From an uncultured Caldilineales bacterium (lineage in GTDB: Bacteria; Chloroflexota; Anaerolineae; JAAEKA01): a stretch of 16,085 nt of DNA. The notes beneath the pieces are model-generated. The model had not been told where the DNA came from. It made no database searches and saw only the letters and a program-made list of their open reading frames with translations. The translations under genes and the position numbers were made by a program. Below are positions 7,921 through 13,605 of the stretch, piece by piece (the first letter of the stretch is position 1; every line of letters starts with the position of its first letter). Where the stretch lies: the NCBI GenBank assembly GCA_937907455.1, contig CALESQ010000061.1:1-16085 (forward strand), written 5' to 3'.

Positions 7921-9357
7921 CTAGGTCGCGGCCGGCGTGCCGGGATCGAACAGGCTGGCGCCGCCGAGCCGCCTGACCACGGTGTCGCCCTGCGTGCTGG
8001 ACTGGCGGGCATCCACCAGGGCGCGCTGGGCGGTCTCGCTCACGTGGGGAAACGGACCTTGCGGCTGGAAAGGCTGGTTGCTGGGCGGGGCAAAGGGCAC
8101 GCCCGTGAGCTGCACGGTGCCCACGAACGGATCAGAGCCGGGGTCGAAGAAGCCAGGCGGCAGGTCAAGCGTGAGCATGGATTGGCCGGGCGGAGAATGA
8201 AAGACGTCGTCGCCGGCCTGCACCACCAGGGGCGGCCAGGGGTCGGCCAGGCAGCCGGCGCCAAAGCCCGCCGCAGTAGCCTGCACCGCCAGGATGTCGG
8301 CGTGGACCGGCCAACGGCTGGCCATCAAGATAATGTCGGCCAGGTCCACCTGGCCGTCCCCGGTGTGGTCGGCCGGATGAAAGGTCTGGCAGGCCAGGGG
8401 CATGCTGGGCTGGAAACGCATGATGTCCAGAAACTCCTGCTCGTCCTGGGGCGTGTTGTTGTAGTTCATGCCGTGGCCAGCCAGGCTGAGCCAGCCGAAC
8501 AGATCGCCGGCCAGCCAGGCGTTGCCGGGGTCGTCGGCGAGGAAATAGACCGGCACGGCTGCGGTCTGGCCGTGGATGTAGACCACGTGGGGCGGGAATC
8601 CGAGCAGGTTGTCGTTGAGCACCAACAAGGGGGCCGTGTTGAACAGCGTGCCCCCCGGAAAGCCGCTCAGCGGGGGCAGATCGACCTCGACGAACACGTC
8701 GAAGAAGCTCTGGGCGGGAAAGTCGAGATTGGGATCGCCGCTGGCGCCGCTCAAGGACTCGACCTCGCCGAGGCTGTGCGGCCGGCCGGGCGCGGAGTCG
8801 CCGGCGCGCACCATGACCAGCCCGCCCAACGCGGCGATGTCGAAGTCGGCGATGCGGGTATGAACCTCGCGCGTGCCGGCCGGACCCTGAAAGCCTGCGG
8901 GAAGGACGGCGAAGTCGGAGTCGGCCACCATGATGTTGGCCGAGCCAACCGCCGTGCCGCCGGTGTCAGGCGCGCTGCCGTGCAGGTGGGGATCGCTGCG
9001 GCCGATGAGGGTGGTGGGGTCGAAGAGCGTCGGGCTGGTCAGGGTTCCTGCTGCGCTGTCGTAGCCCGGGTAGCCGGCCAGCAACGGTCGAAAAGGCGGG
9101 TTGACGAAAACCGTAAAGGTACCGAGGGACGGCGCAGAGTCGTCGCCCTGGCCCGGAAAAGGGCCTGATAGCGTGTCAGATCGGGCGCCCGGCGCGGTCA
9201 GGAGGTCCATCTGAGCTGCGGCAATCCGCCCGAGCGCTGAGACTACCGTTGACGAAGAAACCGGCGCCGCCTGCAGGGCCAGGACCATGCCGCCCACGGC
9301 CAGCAGCGCTGCCACCATGAGCCTCGAGAGCCCGTTGCCTTTATGTCCTCTGTTCAC
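7921..9357 (-). CDS. Secreted protein with dockerin-like calcium motif, truncated by TAG
   Basis: A 478-residue exported protein as it now reads; 593 codons if the TAG is ignored. An N-terminal signal peptide covers about residues 1-31 (basic start, hydrophobic core 13-29, A-Q-A-A-P). The body has no family I can name. Residues about 329-341 (D-H-T-G-D-G-Q-V-D-L-A-D-I) form an EF-hand/dockerin-type loop with D329, D333, D337 and D340 as likely Ca ligands, but only one copy is visible where true dockerins have two. The segment from about 377 onward (V-V-Q-A-G-D-D-V-F-H-S-P-P-G) starts a beta-domain that continues past the stop. The start is GTG at 9357, chosen for the strong GGAGG at 9368-9364 six bases upstream and for the signal peptide. 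It is the first gene of a probable two-gene secreted-protein operon. Confidence 0.8.
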   Translation of the reverse strand: MNRGHKGNGLSRLMVAALLAVGGMVLALQAAPVSSSTVVSALGRIAAAQMDLLTAPGARSDTLSGPFPGQGDDSAPSLGTFTVFVNPPFRPLLAGYPGYDSAAGTLTSPTLFDPTTLIGRSDPHLHGSAPDTGGTAVGSANIMVADSDFAVLPAGFQGPAGTREVHTRIADFDIAALGGLVMVRAGDSAPGRPHSLGEVESLSGASGDPNLDFPAQSFFDVFVEVDLPPLSGFPGGTLFNTAPLLVLNDNLLGFPPHVVYIHGQTAAVPVYFLADDPGNAWLAGDLFGWLSLAGHGMNYNNTPQDEQEFLDIMRFQPSMPLACQTFHPADHTGDGQVDLADIILMASRWPVHADILAVQATAAGFGAGCLADPWPPLVVQAGDDVFHSPPGQSMLTLDLPPGFFDPGSDPFVGTVQLTGVPFAPPSNQPFQPQGPFPHVSETAQRALVDARQSSTQGDTVVRRLGGASLFDPGTPAAT

Positions 9358-9363
9358 GGTTCA

Positions 9364-9368
9364 CCTCC
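9364..9368 (-). promoter_or_regulatory. Ribosome binding site fixing a GTG start
   Basis: GGAGG, six bases before GTG 9357-9355 of the dockerin-like secreted gene. Confidence 0.75.
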
Positions 9369-9504
9369 AGTAATCTGCATCTCTCCGGCGCTTGACGATA
9401 CGACATCGAACAAGCGCTTTCCTCAACACGCCCTTAGGCTTGGAAAACTGCTGAACGCGGCAAAAGCCCGCGCCCTCATTAAAGCACAAAACGAGAGGCA
9501 GCGG

Positions 9505-9521
9505 GTATCGCTTTTCGATAC
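9505..9521. promoter_or_regulatory. Small perfect inverted repeat upstream of the secreted-protein operon
   Basis: GTATCG-CTTTT-CGATAC, a six-base perfect stem about 150 bp upstream of the GTG start. It could be an operator or a small hairpin. No promoter with good -35/-10 boxes was found next to it. Confidence 0.25.
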
Positions 9522-9527
9522 AAAAGT

Positions 9528-9628
9528 CAGTACTTCACGATTGTTGTCTCACGCAACGGCGCAAAGACCGCAAAGGGCGGAGATTCTTGGCGTTCTTGGC
9601 GGCTTTGCGTGAGAATCGTGAACCACTG
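9528..9628. repeat. 101-bp palindromic dispersed repeat (CAGTNNTTCACGATT ends, CGCAAAG core)
   Basis: The ends are inverted copies of CAGTNNTTCACGATT (9528-9542 and 9628-9614). The left arm goes on to CTCACGCAA at 9548-9556 after a five-base insert, and the right arm has the exact complement at 9605-9613. The centre contains the low-complexity strings CGCAAAG, CCGCAAAGG and GGCGTTCTTGGCGGC. Such CGCAAAG-rich palindromes are, as I recall, frequent intergenic repeats in several phyla. A third CAGTAGTTCACGATT lies at 16038-16052. The repeat sits between the dehydrogenase stop (9705) and the secreted operon start, so it may end the upstream transcript. Confidence 0.6.
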
Positions 9629-9704
9629 GGTTTGATGCAAACAGTGAGACACGGGGGTCCAAAGGTCTCTATACTTGACCCCAATGTCAAGACCACCGGG
9701 CAGG

Positions 9705-10784
9705 TCACGATTCGGCCACCGCTACCCAACGCACCTCGCGATGCGACAGAACGGCTGCATCCAGCACTTGCTGCACGCGCAGACCGTCGTAGAAGTCAGG
9801 CGAGACTGGCTTGTCCTGCAGAATGCCATCGATGAAGAGCCGATCTCCGACCGACTCGGTGCGAAAGACTTCGAAGATGTCGTCAGCCGGGCCGAACACG
9901 ACGCTGCCGAAATCCTCGAAAACGCTGGCATACCGGCGCGCGCCGCGCAATGACTTGCTGGCGAAGGTCAATGCCGATTCAAGTGTGCCGGCGTCTCCGG
10001 CCAGGATGATGCGCTGGTCCATGAAGTGGTCTGCCATGTGGGTGACCGCGCTGAGTTGGATCACGCCGTGGGCGCCGTTGGCGAACTCGATGGCAAGCGC
10101 CGCGGCATCGTTCGCCCGCGGGATGGGTTCTCCGTCGGCGTCGGTACGCTCGACGAACGCATCCAGGCGCGCACAGACGCGGGCGATCTCGCCCACGTAC
10201 AGCCGGGCGAACTGGATGGCATGCGAGCCGAGATCGCCCAGGACGCCGTTGGAACGCCGGTTATCCCAGCGCCAGTTGTACTGATAGGCGCCTGCCCGGC
10301 CGGTTCCGTAGTCCGAAAGATAGCTCACCGCACAATGGCGGGGCTGTCCGATGTAGCCTTGCGCGATCAGGCGCTGCATCTGCTGATAGTGCGATAGCCA
10401 CGGCCAGGTGAAGTACACCATGTGCTTGACGCCGGCCGCCTCAGCCTTCTCGACCATGGCGCGGGCCTGGACGGCGTCGCTGGCGAGCGGCTTCTCGCAC
10501 AGCACGTGCAAGCCAGCATCCAAGGCCTCCATGACCATGGGGAAATGCAGATCGTCTGGGACCGCAACGACGACTGCATCGAGCGATCCTTTGGCGATCA
10601 TCTCGCGGTAGTCCGTGAAGACGAGGGGAATGTCGTGCTTGGCGGCCAGCTCGGCTGCTCGCGCGTGGCTCCGGCCGCAGATCGCGCTCAGACGCGCCTG
10701 TGGATGGCTCCTGAGGTTGGTCAAGTGCGTGAAGTCAGTAAATCCGCTCGTGCCGATAACGCCGATGCGTACCTGGTTTGTCAT
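9705..10784 (-). CDS. Gfo/Idh/MocA-family NAD(P)-dependent oxidoreductase
   Basis: A complete 359-residue cytoplasmic dehydrogenase of the glucose-fructose/inositol dehydrogenase family; the substrate (probably a sugar or cyclitol) cannot be told. The N-terminal Rossmann fold begins at residues 6-14 (R-I-G-V-I-G-T-S-G), a variant of GxGxxG. The family motif C-E-K-P-L is at 96-100 with catalytic Lys98, and G-D-L-G-S-H is at 183-188 with the conserved His. The length is normal for the family. The start is ATG at 10784, chosen for AGGAG seven bases upstream (10796-10792) and the fold beginning. The frame stays open upstream into pieces of two other genes, so a longer fusion protein could be predicted automatically; I regard the internal start as the real one. 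Confidence 0.88.
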   Translation of the reverse strand: MTNQVRIGVIGTSGFTDFTHLTNLRSHPQARLSAICGRSHARAAELAAKHDIPLVFTDYREMIAKGSLDAVVVAVPDDLHFPMVMEALDAGLHVLCEKPLASDAVQARAMVEKAEAAGVKHMVYFTWPWLSHYQQMQRLIAQGYIGQPRHCAVSYLSDYGTGRAGAYQYNWRWDNRRSNGVLGDLGSHAIQFARLYVGEIARVCARLDAFVERTDADGEPIPRANDAAALAIEFANGAHGVIQLSAVTHMADHFMDQRIILAGDAGTLESALTFASKSLRGARRYASVFEDFGSVVFGPADDIFEVFRTESVGDRLFIDGILQDKPVSPDFYDGLRVQQVLDAAVLSHREVRWVAVAES

Positions 10785-11042
10785 GGTGTCGCTCCTGTTC
10801 TTGACCCGGGCATGGCCATCTTCGAAGCCAGCAGCGTGCACGGCGCGCAGGGTGGGCAGGGCCAGGTACAGCGCGCCGTCGTTGAACGTGTACCCGTCGA
10901 CGGTGGTCGTCGCGCAGCAGCCGCCGATCTTGCCGTTGGCTTCGAAGAGCTTAACCTGGATCCCGGCGCGCGCGAGCAGCCCGCCCGCCGCCAGCCCCGC
11001 CACGCCCCCGCCGATGATTCCTACTGTTCCGACCGATGCCAT
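10785..11042 (-). pseudogene. N-terminal fragment of a phytoene-desaturase-like FAD oxidoreductase
   Basis: Only about 80-86 residues of what should be a protein of roughly 500. The start ATG at 11042 has its own ribosome binding site (AAGGAG, six bases upstream). The FAD-binding Rossmann motif G-G-G-V-A-G-L-A-A-G lies at residues 10-19, followed by L-F-E-A-N-x-x-I-G-G at about 32-41, as in NAD(P)/FAD oxidoreductases of the crtI/protoporphyrinogen-oxidase type. After Y-L-A-L-P-T-L the family resemblance is lost, and the frame runs through the ribosome binding site and ATG of the dehydrogenase without a stop. The catalytic and C-terminal FAD-contact regions are absent, so it cannot be an active oxidoreductase. 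Confidence 0.7.
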
Positions 11043-11741
11043 GAGGTTCTCCTTGTCGTTAATCTCCAGTTCGCCGTAACCCAGGTACAAGCGAACCGCA
11101 AGCTCCCCGTGGTGTTTCGCATACGTTTGCTCGTAGTCGAGCACTGCCCCGTTGCCATACGGCAAGTCCGGGCTGACGACGACGTAGCGCTGAAACAGCC
11201 GGGGTTGATGGAAGAGCGCAGTCAGGGCAAACTCACCGCCCCATGAGAAGCCCATCAGGGTTCTGTCGGCGTTATCGACCCGATACTCAGCTTCGATCCA
11301 GGGCGCCAACTCCTGCTGAATGAACTGTAGAAAGTGATGGGCATTGCCCGAAGTCACCTGACCGGTAACGGGAAAAACGTCCTGGATGAAGCCTTCGGCT
11401 CCCTGGTCTCGCACCGGCAGGAAGTCCCGCATCCGCAAATGCATCACTTGCGCGTAGATCTCGGCTAGCGAACCGCGCGCCGGATACCCGACGCCGACGA
11501 CAATCACGTCGGGAAACTGGACGCAGAAGGGCACGCGGATTGCCAACGTCCGCACCATCTCAACCACCATCCCGAAGTACATGTTGGCATCCAACACGTA
11601 GATCACTGGATAGGCCTTGTCCGGGTGCTCAGCGTAATGGAATGGAAGCGCAACGGAGATCTGAAACTCCTGTTCTACCGCCGCGGAATGCAGCATCCGC
11701 ACCTCGGTTGCCGGGATGGTTGCCAGTGGATTATTGGTCAT
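11043..11741 (-). pseudogene. Enterochelin-esterase-like alpha/beta hydrolase, truncated before the catalytic His
   Basis: Esterase-family (Fes/esterase D-like) hydrolase, 233 codons before the next gene start. Visible features: Y-P-V-I-Y-V-L-D-A-N at 44-53, the nucleophile elbow G-F-S-W-G-G at 164-169 with Ser166, and the strand V-V-V-S-P-D-L at 187-193. The family's following G-E-x-E segment is reached at 223-226 and then the sequence changes to the leader of the FAD fragment, so the last ~40-50 residues with the catalytic His are missing. The start ATG at 11741 has AAAGGAG seven bases upstream (11755-11749). As it stands the frame continues to 9705, giving a 678-residue three-part fusion. 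Activity is unlikely without the His. A MITE-like element lies 36 bp upstream of the start. Confidence 0.75.
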
Positions 11742-11766
11742 GGTTTGGCTCCTTTGCGCGTCCTTT

Positions 11767-12056
11767 GAGCGTTTTTCTAGCTACCTGACAGTTTCGTTAA
11801 GCGCCTTGTGGACGTGGGTCGAGTAGGTTTTGGCGGCGTTTACCGACGATTTCCTGAGCTTACAGAAGGCTTCCACGAGCCGAAACTCGCCGCCAAAACC
11901 GTATCGAGACCCCAGCGTTGCCGCGCGTAGACCCGCTCGCTGGTCTCGATACGCTGGATATGGGCGTCCTCATGCAAGATATGCGTCCTCAACCCGCTAC
12001 TCGACCAACGCTCGCTGACACCTCGACAAAAGTGTCAGGTGGCTAGAGCGTTTTTC
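11767..12056. mobile_element. MITE-like palindromic element with 11-bp target-site duplication
   Basis: The direct repeat GAGCGTTTTTC is present at 11767-11777 and 12046-12056 and is exactly 11 bp long. Between them is a 268-bp element (11778-12045) with terminal inverted repeats TAGCTACCTGACA / TGTCAGGTGGCTA (12 of 13 pairs). Weaker similarity extends about 10 bases further in. Inside, the two halves mirror each other: GGTCGAGTAG (11817-11826) against CTACTCGACC (11997-12006), and CGTATCGAGACC (11900-11911) against GGTCTCGATACG (11942-11953). The left half has a further 13-bp stem, GGTTTTGGCGGCG / CGCCGCCAAAACC (11826-11838 and 11888-11900). There is no transposase, so it must have been moved by an element elsewhere. 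The 11-bp duplication would suit an IS4-like group, but the family is not identified. Confidence 0.75.
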
Positions 12057-12095
12057 AATTACAGGGCGAGGCGAAGGGTTGAAGACTGCCGATGT

Positions 12096-12413
12096 TCATC
12101 CGCACCATTGCGACACCAGCGCGAACCAGGACACGTAGCCGCACATGCCCAGCGCGGCGCTGAAGGCCAGCGCGCCGACCCACCAGGGCCAGCGTTTGTT
12201 CAGCCCGAACAAGATCGCGGCGACGATGACGCCGACTGCCATGACGGCGGGCGCAGCCATGAGCAGGGACACGCTGGCGTCGTTGCCGACCTCAACGCAC
12301 GAATCGGCGCCGAACGCCAGCAGCAGGAGGCCGAAGTATCCGATGCCGACGATGCACGCCAACAGAACCAGCGCCAGGACAATGGCAACGATCCAACGAA
12401 CCAGTGGGGACAT
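12096..12413 (-). CDS. Small hypothetical membrane protein, three predicted helices
   Basis: A 105-residue inner-membrane protein of unknown function. Predicted transmembrane segments are at about 7-33, 49-71 and 77-100, with a short N-terminal basic residue (R6) and a basic K73-R74 loop. Cys20, Cys38, Cys91 and Cys104 are present, and the loop C38-V-E-V-G-N-D is acidic. The start ATG at 12413 is supported by AAGGAG (12427-12422), eight bases upstream. It lies 94 bp downstream of the 79-residue gene on the same strand and may share its transcript. No family is recognised. Confidence 0.72.
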   Translation of the reverse strand: MSPLVRWIVAIVLALVLLACIVGIGYFGLLLLAFGADSCVEVGNDASVSLLMAAPAVMAVGVIVAAILFGLNKRWPWWVGALAFSAALGMCGYVSWFALVSQWCG

Positions 12414-12507
12414 CGATTATTCTCCTTGTGGGAAGTTTCTGCTGCTTCAACTCATCCCGCAGTTGACTTGTGAGACTCGCAAATTTTTCCACTGCGAACT
12501 CACCCGC

Positions 12508-12747
12508 TTACCTGCCCGGCGTAGGTTGCCCGCCATCGCCCAGGAGGCGCAGGTGAGGGAGGTACCGGGGCTGCAGCGCCCGCAGCCGGTCCAGTGGATC
12601 GTGCAAGCTGAGGATTTGGTCGGCTGATAGGTCGCAGGCCAGCAGCGCCTCGTCCATGGCAGCCTGGTCGCGCCGCATGGCGGTCTCACCAGGTCGGGGC
12701 GCAGCGATGAGGAGAACGAGGTGGTTGGATCGGTGCGGTTGTCGCAT
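12508..12747 (-). CDS. Hypothetical 79-residue protein, possibly the N-terminal piece of a larger gene
   Basis: Starts at ATG 12747 with GGAG eight bases upstream. The sequence begins M-R-Q-P-H-R-S-N-H-L-V-L-L-I-A-A-P-R-P-G, a beta strand followed by a loop, then a helix (R-R-D-Q-A-A-M-D-E-A-L-L) and I-L-S-L-H-D-P-L-D. This strand-loop-helix beginning resembles, from memory, the start of caspase-like (C14) domains in Chloroflexota, but the catalytic His-Gly and Cys parts would lie beyond its end and are absent. The last ~25 residues (R-Y-L-P-H-L-R-L-L-G-D-G-G) look unrelated. Either a small gene of unknown role or a truncated remnant. It is divergent from the PIN toxin, 52 bp away. Confidence 0.45.
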   Translation of the reverse strand: MRQPHRSNHLVLLIAAPRPGETAMRRDQAAMDEALLACDLSADQILSLHDPLDRLRALQPRYLPHLRLLGDGGQPTPGR

Positions 12748-12764
12748 GGATACACTCCAATGGC

Positions 12765-12799
12765 TTGACAACATCTGGCTCTTGTATATCATATACGAT
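12765..12799 (+). promoter_or_regulatory. Near-consensus promoter of the toxin-antitoxin operon, likely leaderless
   Basis: TTGACA at 12765-12770 (perfect -35) and TATCAT at 12787-12792 (five of six for -10) are 16 bp apart. Transcription would then begin at about 12799-12800, which is the A of the toxin ATG. No ribosome binding site precedes that ATG, which fits a leaderless message. Confidence 0.65.
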
Positions 12800-12803
12800 A
12801 TGA
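12789..12803. promoter_or_regulatory. Operator-like inverted repeat over the -10 box and toxin start
   Basis: TCATAT-ACG-ATATGA is a perfect 6+6 inverted repeat with a three-base spacer. It overlaps the -10 box and the first codon of the PIN toxin. Its place suits binding by the ribbon-helix-helix antitoxin and autorepression of the operon, and it could also affect the divergent 79-residue gene. This is inferred from position and symmetry. Confidence 0.5.
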
Positions 12804-13222
12804 GATATGTACTTGATACCGACGTACTGGTCGCTGGCCTGCGTAGCCAAACAGGCGCTTCGCGACAGCTGCTGATTTTACTGTATCATGGGCGCTATCA
12901 GGCTGTGGCTAGCGTCGCCATGATGCTTGAGTATGAATCGGTGCTCACCCGTCCTGAGAACTTGAGCGCGTTTGGCCTCACAGAAGGGGAGATCCAGCGT
13001 TTCTTGGATAGTATGTCGTTGCTGATCACCCCGGTCACGCCTTTCTTTCTCTGGCGGCCACAGCTGCGGGATCCGGCCGACGAGCACGTGCTGGAAGCCG
13101 CTGTAAACGGTGCGACGGACGCGATCATCTCATTCAACCAACGTCATTTTCAGGCGGCAGCCGCCAGATTCGGCATCGCCGTGCTACGGCCCGGTGATGC
13201 ACTCCTGAGGTTAGAACGATGA
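12800..13222 (+). CDS. PIN-domain toxin of a type II toxin-antitoxin system
   Basis: A 140-residue VapC-like ribonuclease, of the 'putative toxin-antitoxin system toxin component, PIN family' group. Conserved acidic residues are visible: D6 in Y-V-L-D-T-D, E44 in M-L-E-Y-E, D91/D94 in L-R-D-P-A-D-E-H-V-L-E-A-A, and D107 in A-T-D-A-I-I-S-F-N-Q-R-H-F. These would bind Mg/Mn and cut RNA (the target is unknown). The start ATG 12800 is chosen because the PIN fold begins there and because the promoter points there; the frame is open further upstream, but that part is antisense to another gene. The last codons overlap the antitoxin start by four bases (ATGA at 13219-13222), so translation is coupled. 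The toxin comes first, the reverse of vapBC. Confidence 0.88.
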   Translation: MRYVLDTDVLVAGLRSQTGASRQLLILLYHGRYQAVASVAMMLEYESVLTRPENLSAFGLTEGEIQRFLDSMSLLITPVTPFFLWRPQLRDPADEHVLEAAVNGATDAIISFNQRHFQAAAARFGIAVLRPGDALLRLER

Positions 13223-13476
13223 CAACCGTAAGCAATTACGCCCTACGTCTGCAAAGCTCCTTATTGGACGAACTACGCGTCGTCGTTGAGGAGGAGGGCA
13301 CGACCCTCAACCAGTTCATCAACGTGGCCGTGGCCGAGAAGTTGGCCGCTCTGCGCACCGAGCGCTACTTCCAGGAGCGCGCGGCCCGCGCCGATATGGC
13401 GGATTTTCTGGCCATCCTGGCGAGGGCGGGATCTGACGTCGTCGTCCCCGGCGATGAGTTGCCGGCGACTCGATAG
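13219..13476 (+). CDS. Ribbon-helix-helix antitoxin partner of the PIN toxin
   Basis: An 85-residue protein. Residues about 4-45 match the Arc/HicB-type RHH fold: a DNA-contacting strand (N-Y-A-L-R-L-Q-S), helix 1 (L-L-D-E-L-R-V-V-V-E-E-E-G) and helix 2 (T-L-N-Q-F-I-N-V-A-V-A-E-K-L). The remaining acidic, helical tail (M-A-D-F-L-A-I-L-A-R) probably wraps the toxin and blocks its active site. ATG 13219 overlaps the toxin stop by four bases. It is expected to repress its own operon through the inverted repeat at 12789-12803. The exact antitoxin family is not certain. Confidence 0.83.
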   Translation: MTTVSNYALRLQSSLLDELRVVVEEEGTTLNQFINVAVAEKLAALRTERYFQERAARADMADFLAILARAGSDVVVPGDELPATR

Positions 13477-13605
13477 CGCGCAGGCCGAACAGCCGTGCCA
13501 ACAGCCACCAGACCTTTCCAGCAGGCTGGTCGCGCAGAGTGTTGCTCCTTTTGTCCCTGACCAGCGCCTTGCCCAACCCGCGGCCGCGGCAGACCGGGGC
13601 GGTCG

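Noticed and set aside
7799..8412. 14-bp direct repeat GGCATGCTGGGCTG at 7799-7812 and 8399-8412, exactly 600 bp apart
   Set aside because: A match of this length is roughly expected by chance somewhere in a GC-biased 16-kb window. Both copies encode Q-P-S-M-P inside one gene, and there is no other sign of a mobile or recombination site.
8044..9168. 374-codon plus-strand open frame opposite the dockerin-like gene
   Set aside because: Antisense shadow; the minus strand has the signal peptide, the ribosome binding site and the dockerin-like loop.
9705..11741. A single genuine 678-residue three-domain enzyme
   Set aside because: The middle part is only the first fifth of an FAD enzyme and the first part lacks its catalytic His. 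Each later part has its own ribosome binding site and start, so separate or decayed genes are more likely.
11830..12018. 62-codon plus-strand frame inside the MITE-like element
   Set aside because: No transposase motif; the frame crosses the internal inverted repeats and is explained by the element's structure.
12292..12492. 66-codon minus-strand frame beginning V/M-E-K-F-A-S-L-T-S-Q-L-R-D-E-L
   Set aside because: The first 20 residues look helical, but the frame then runs out of phase into the small membrane protein gene, which has a better start and clear helices. No ribosome binding site supports it.
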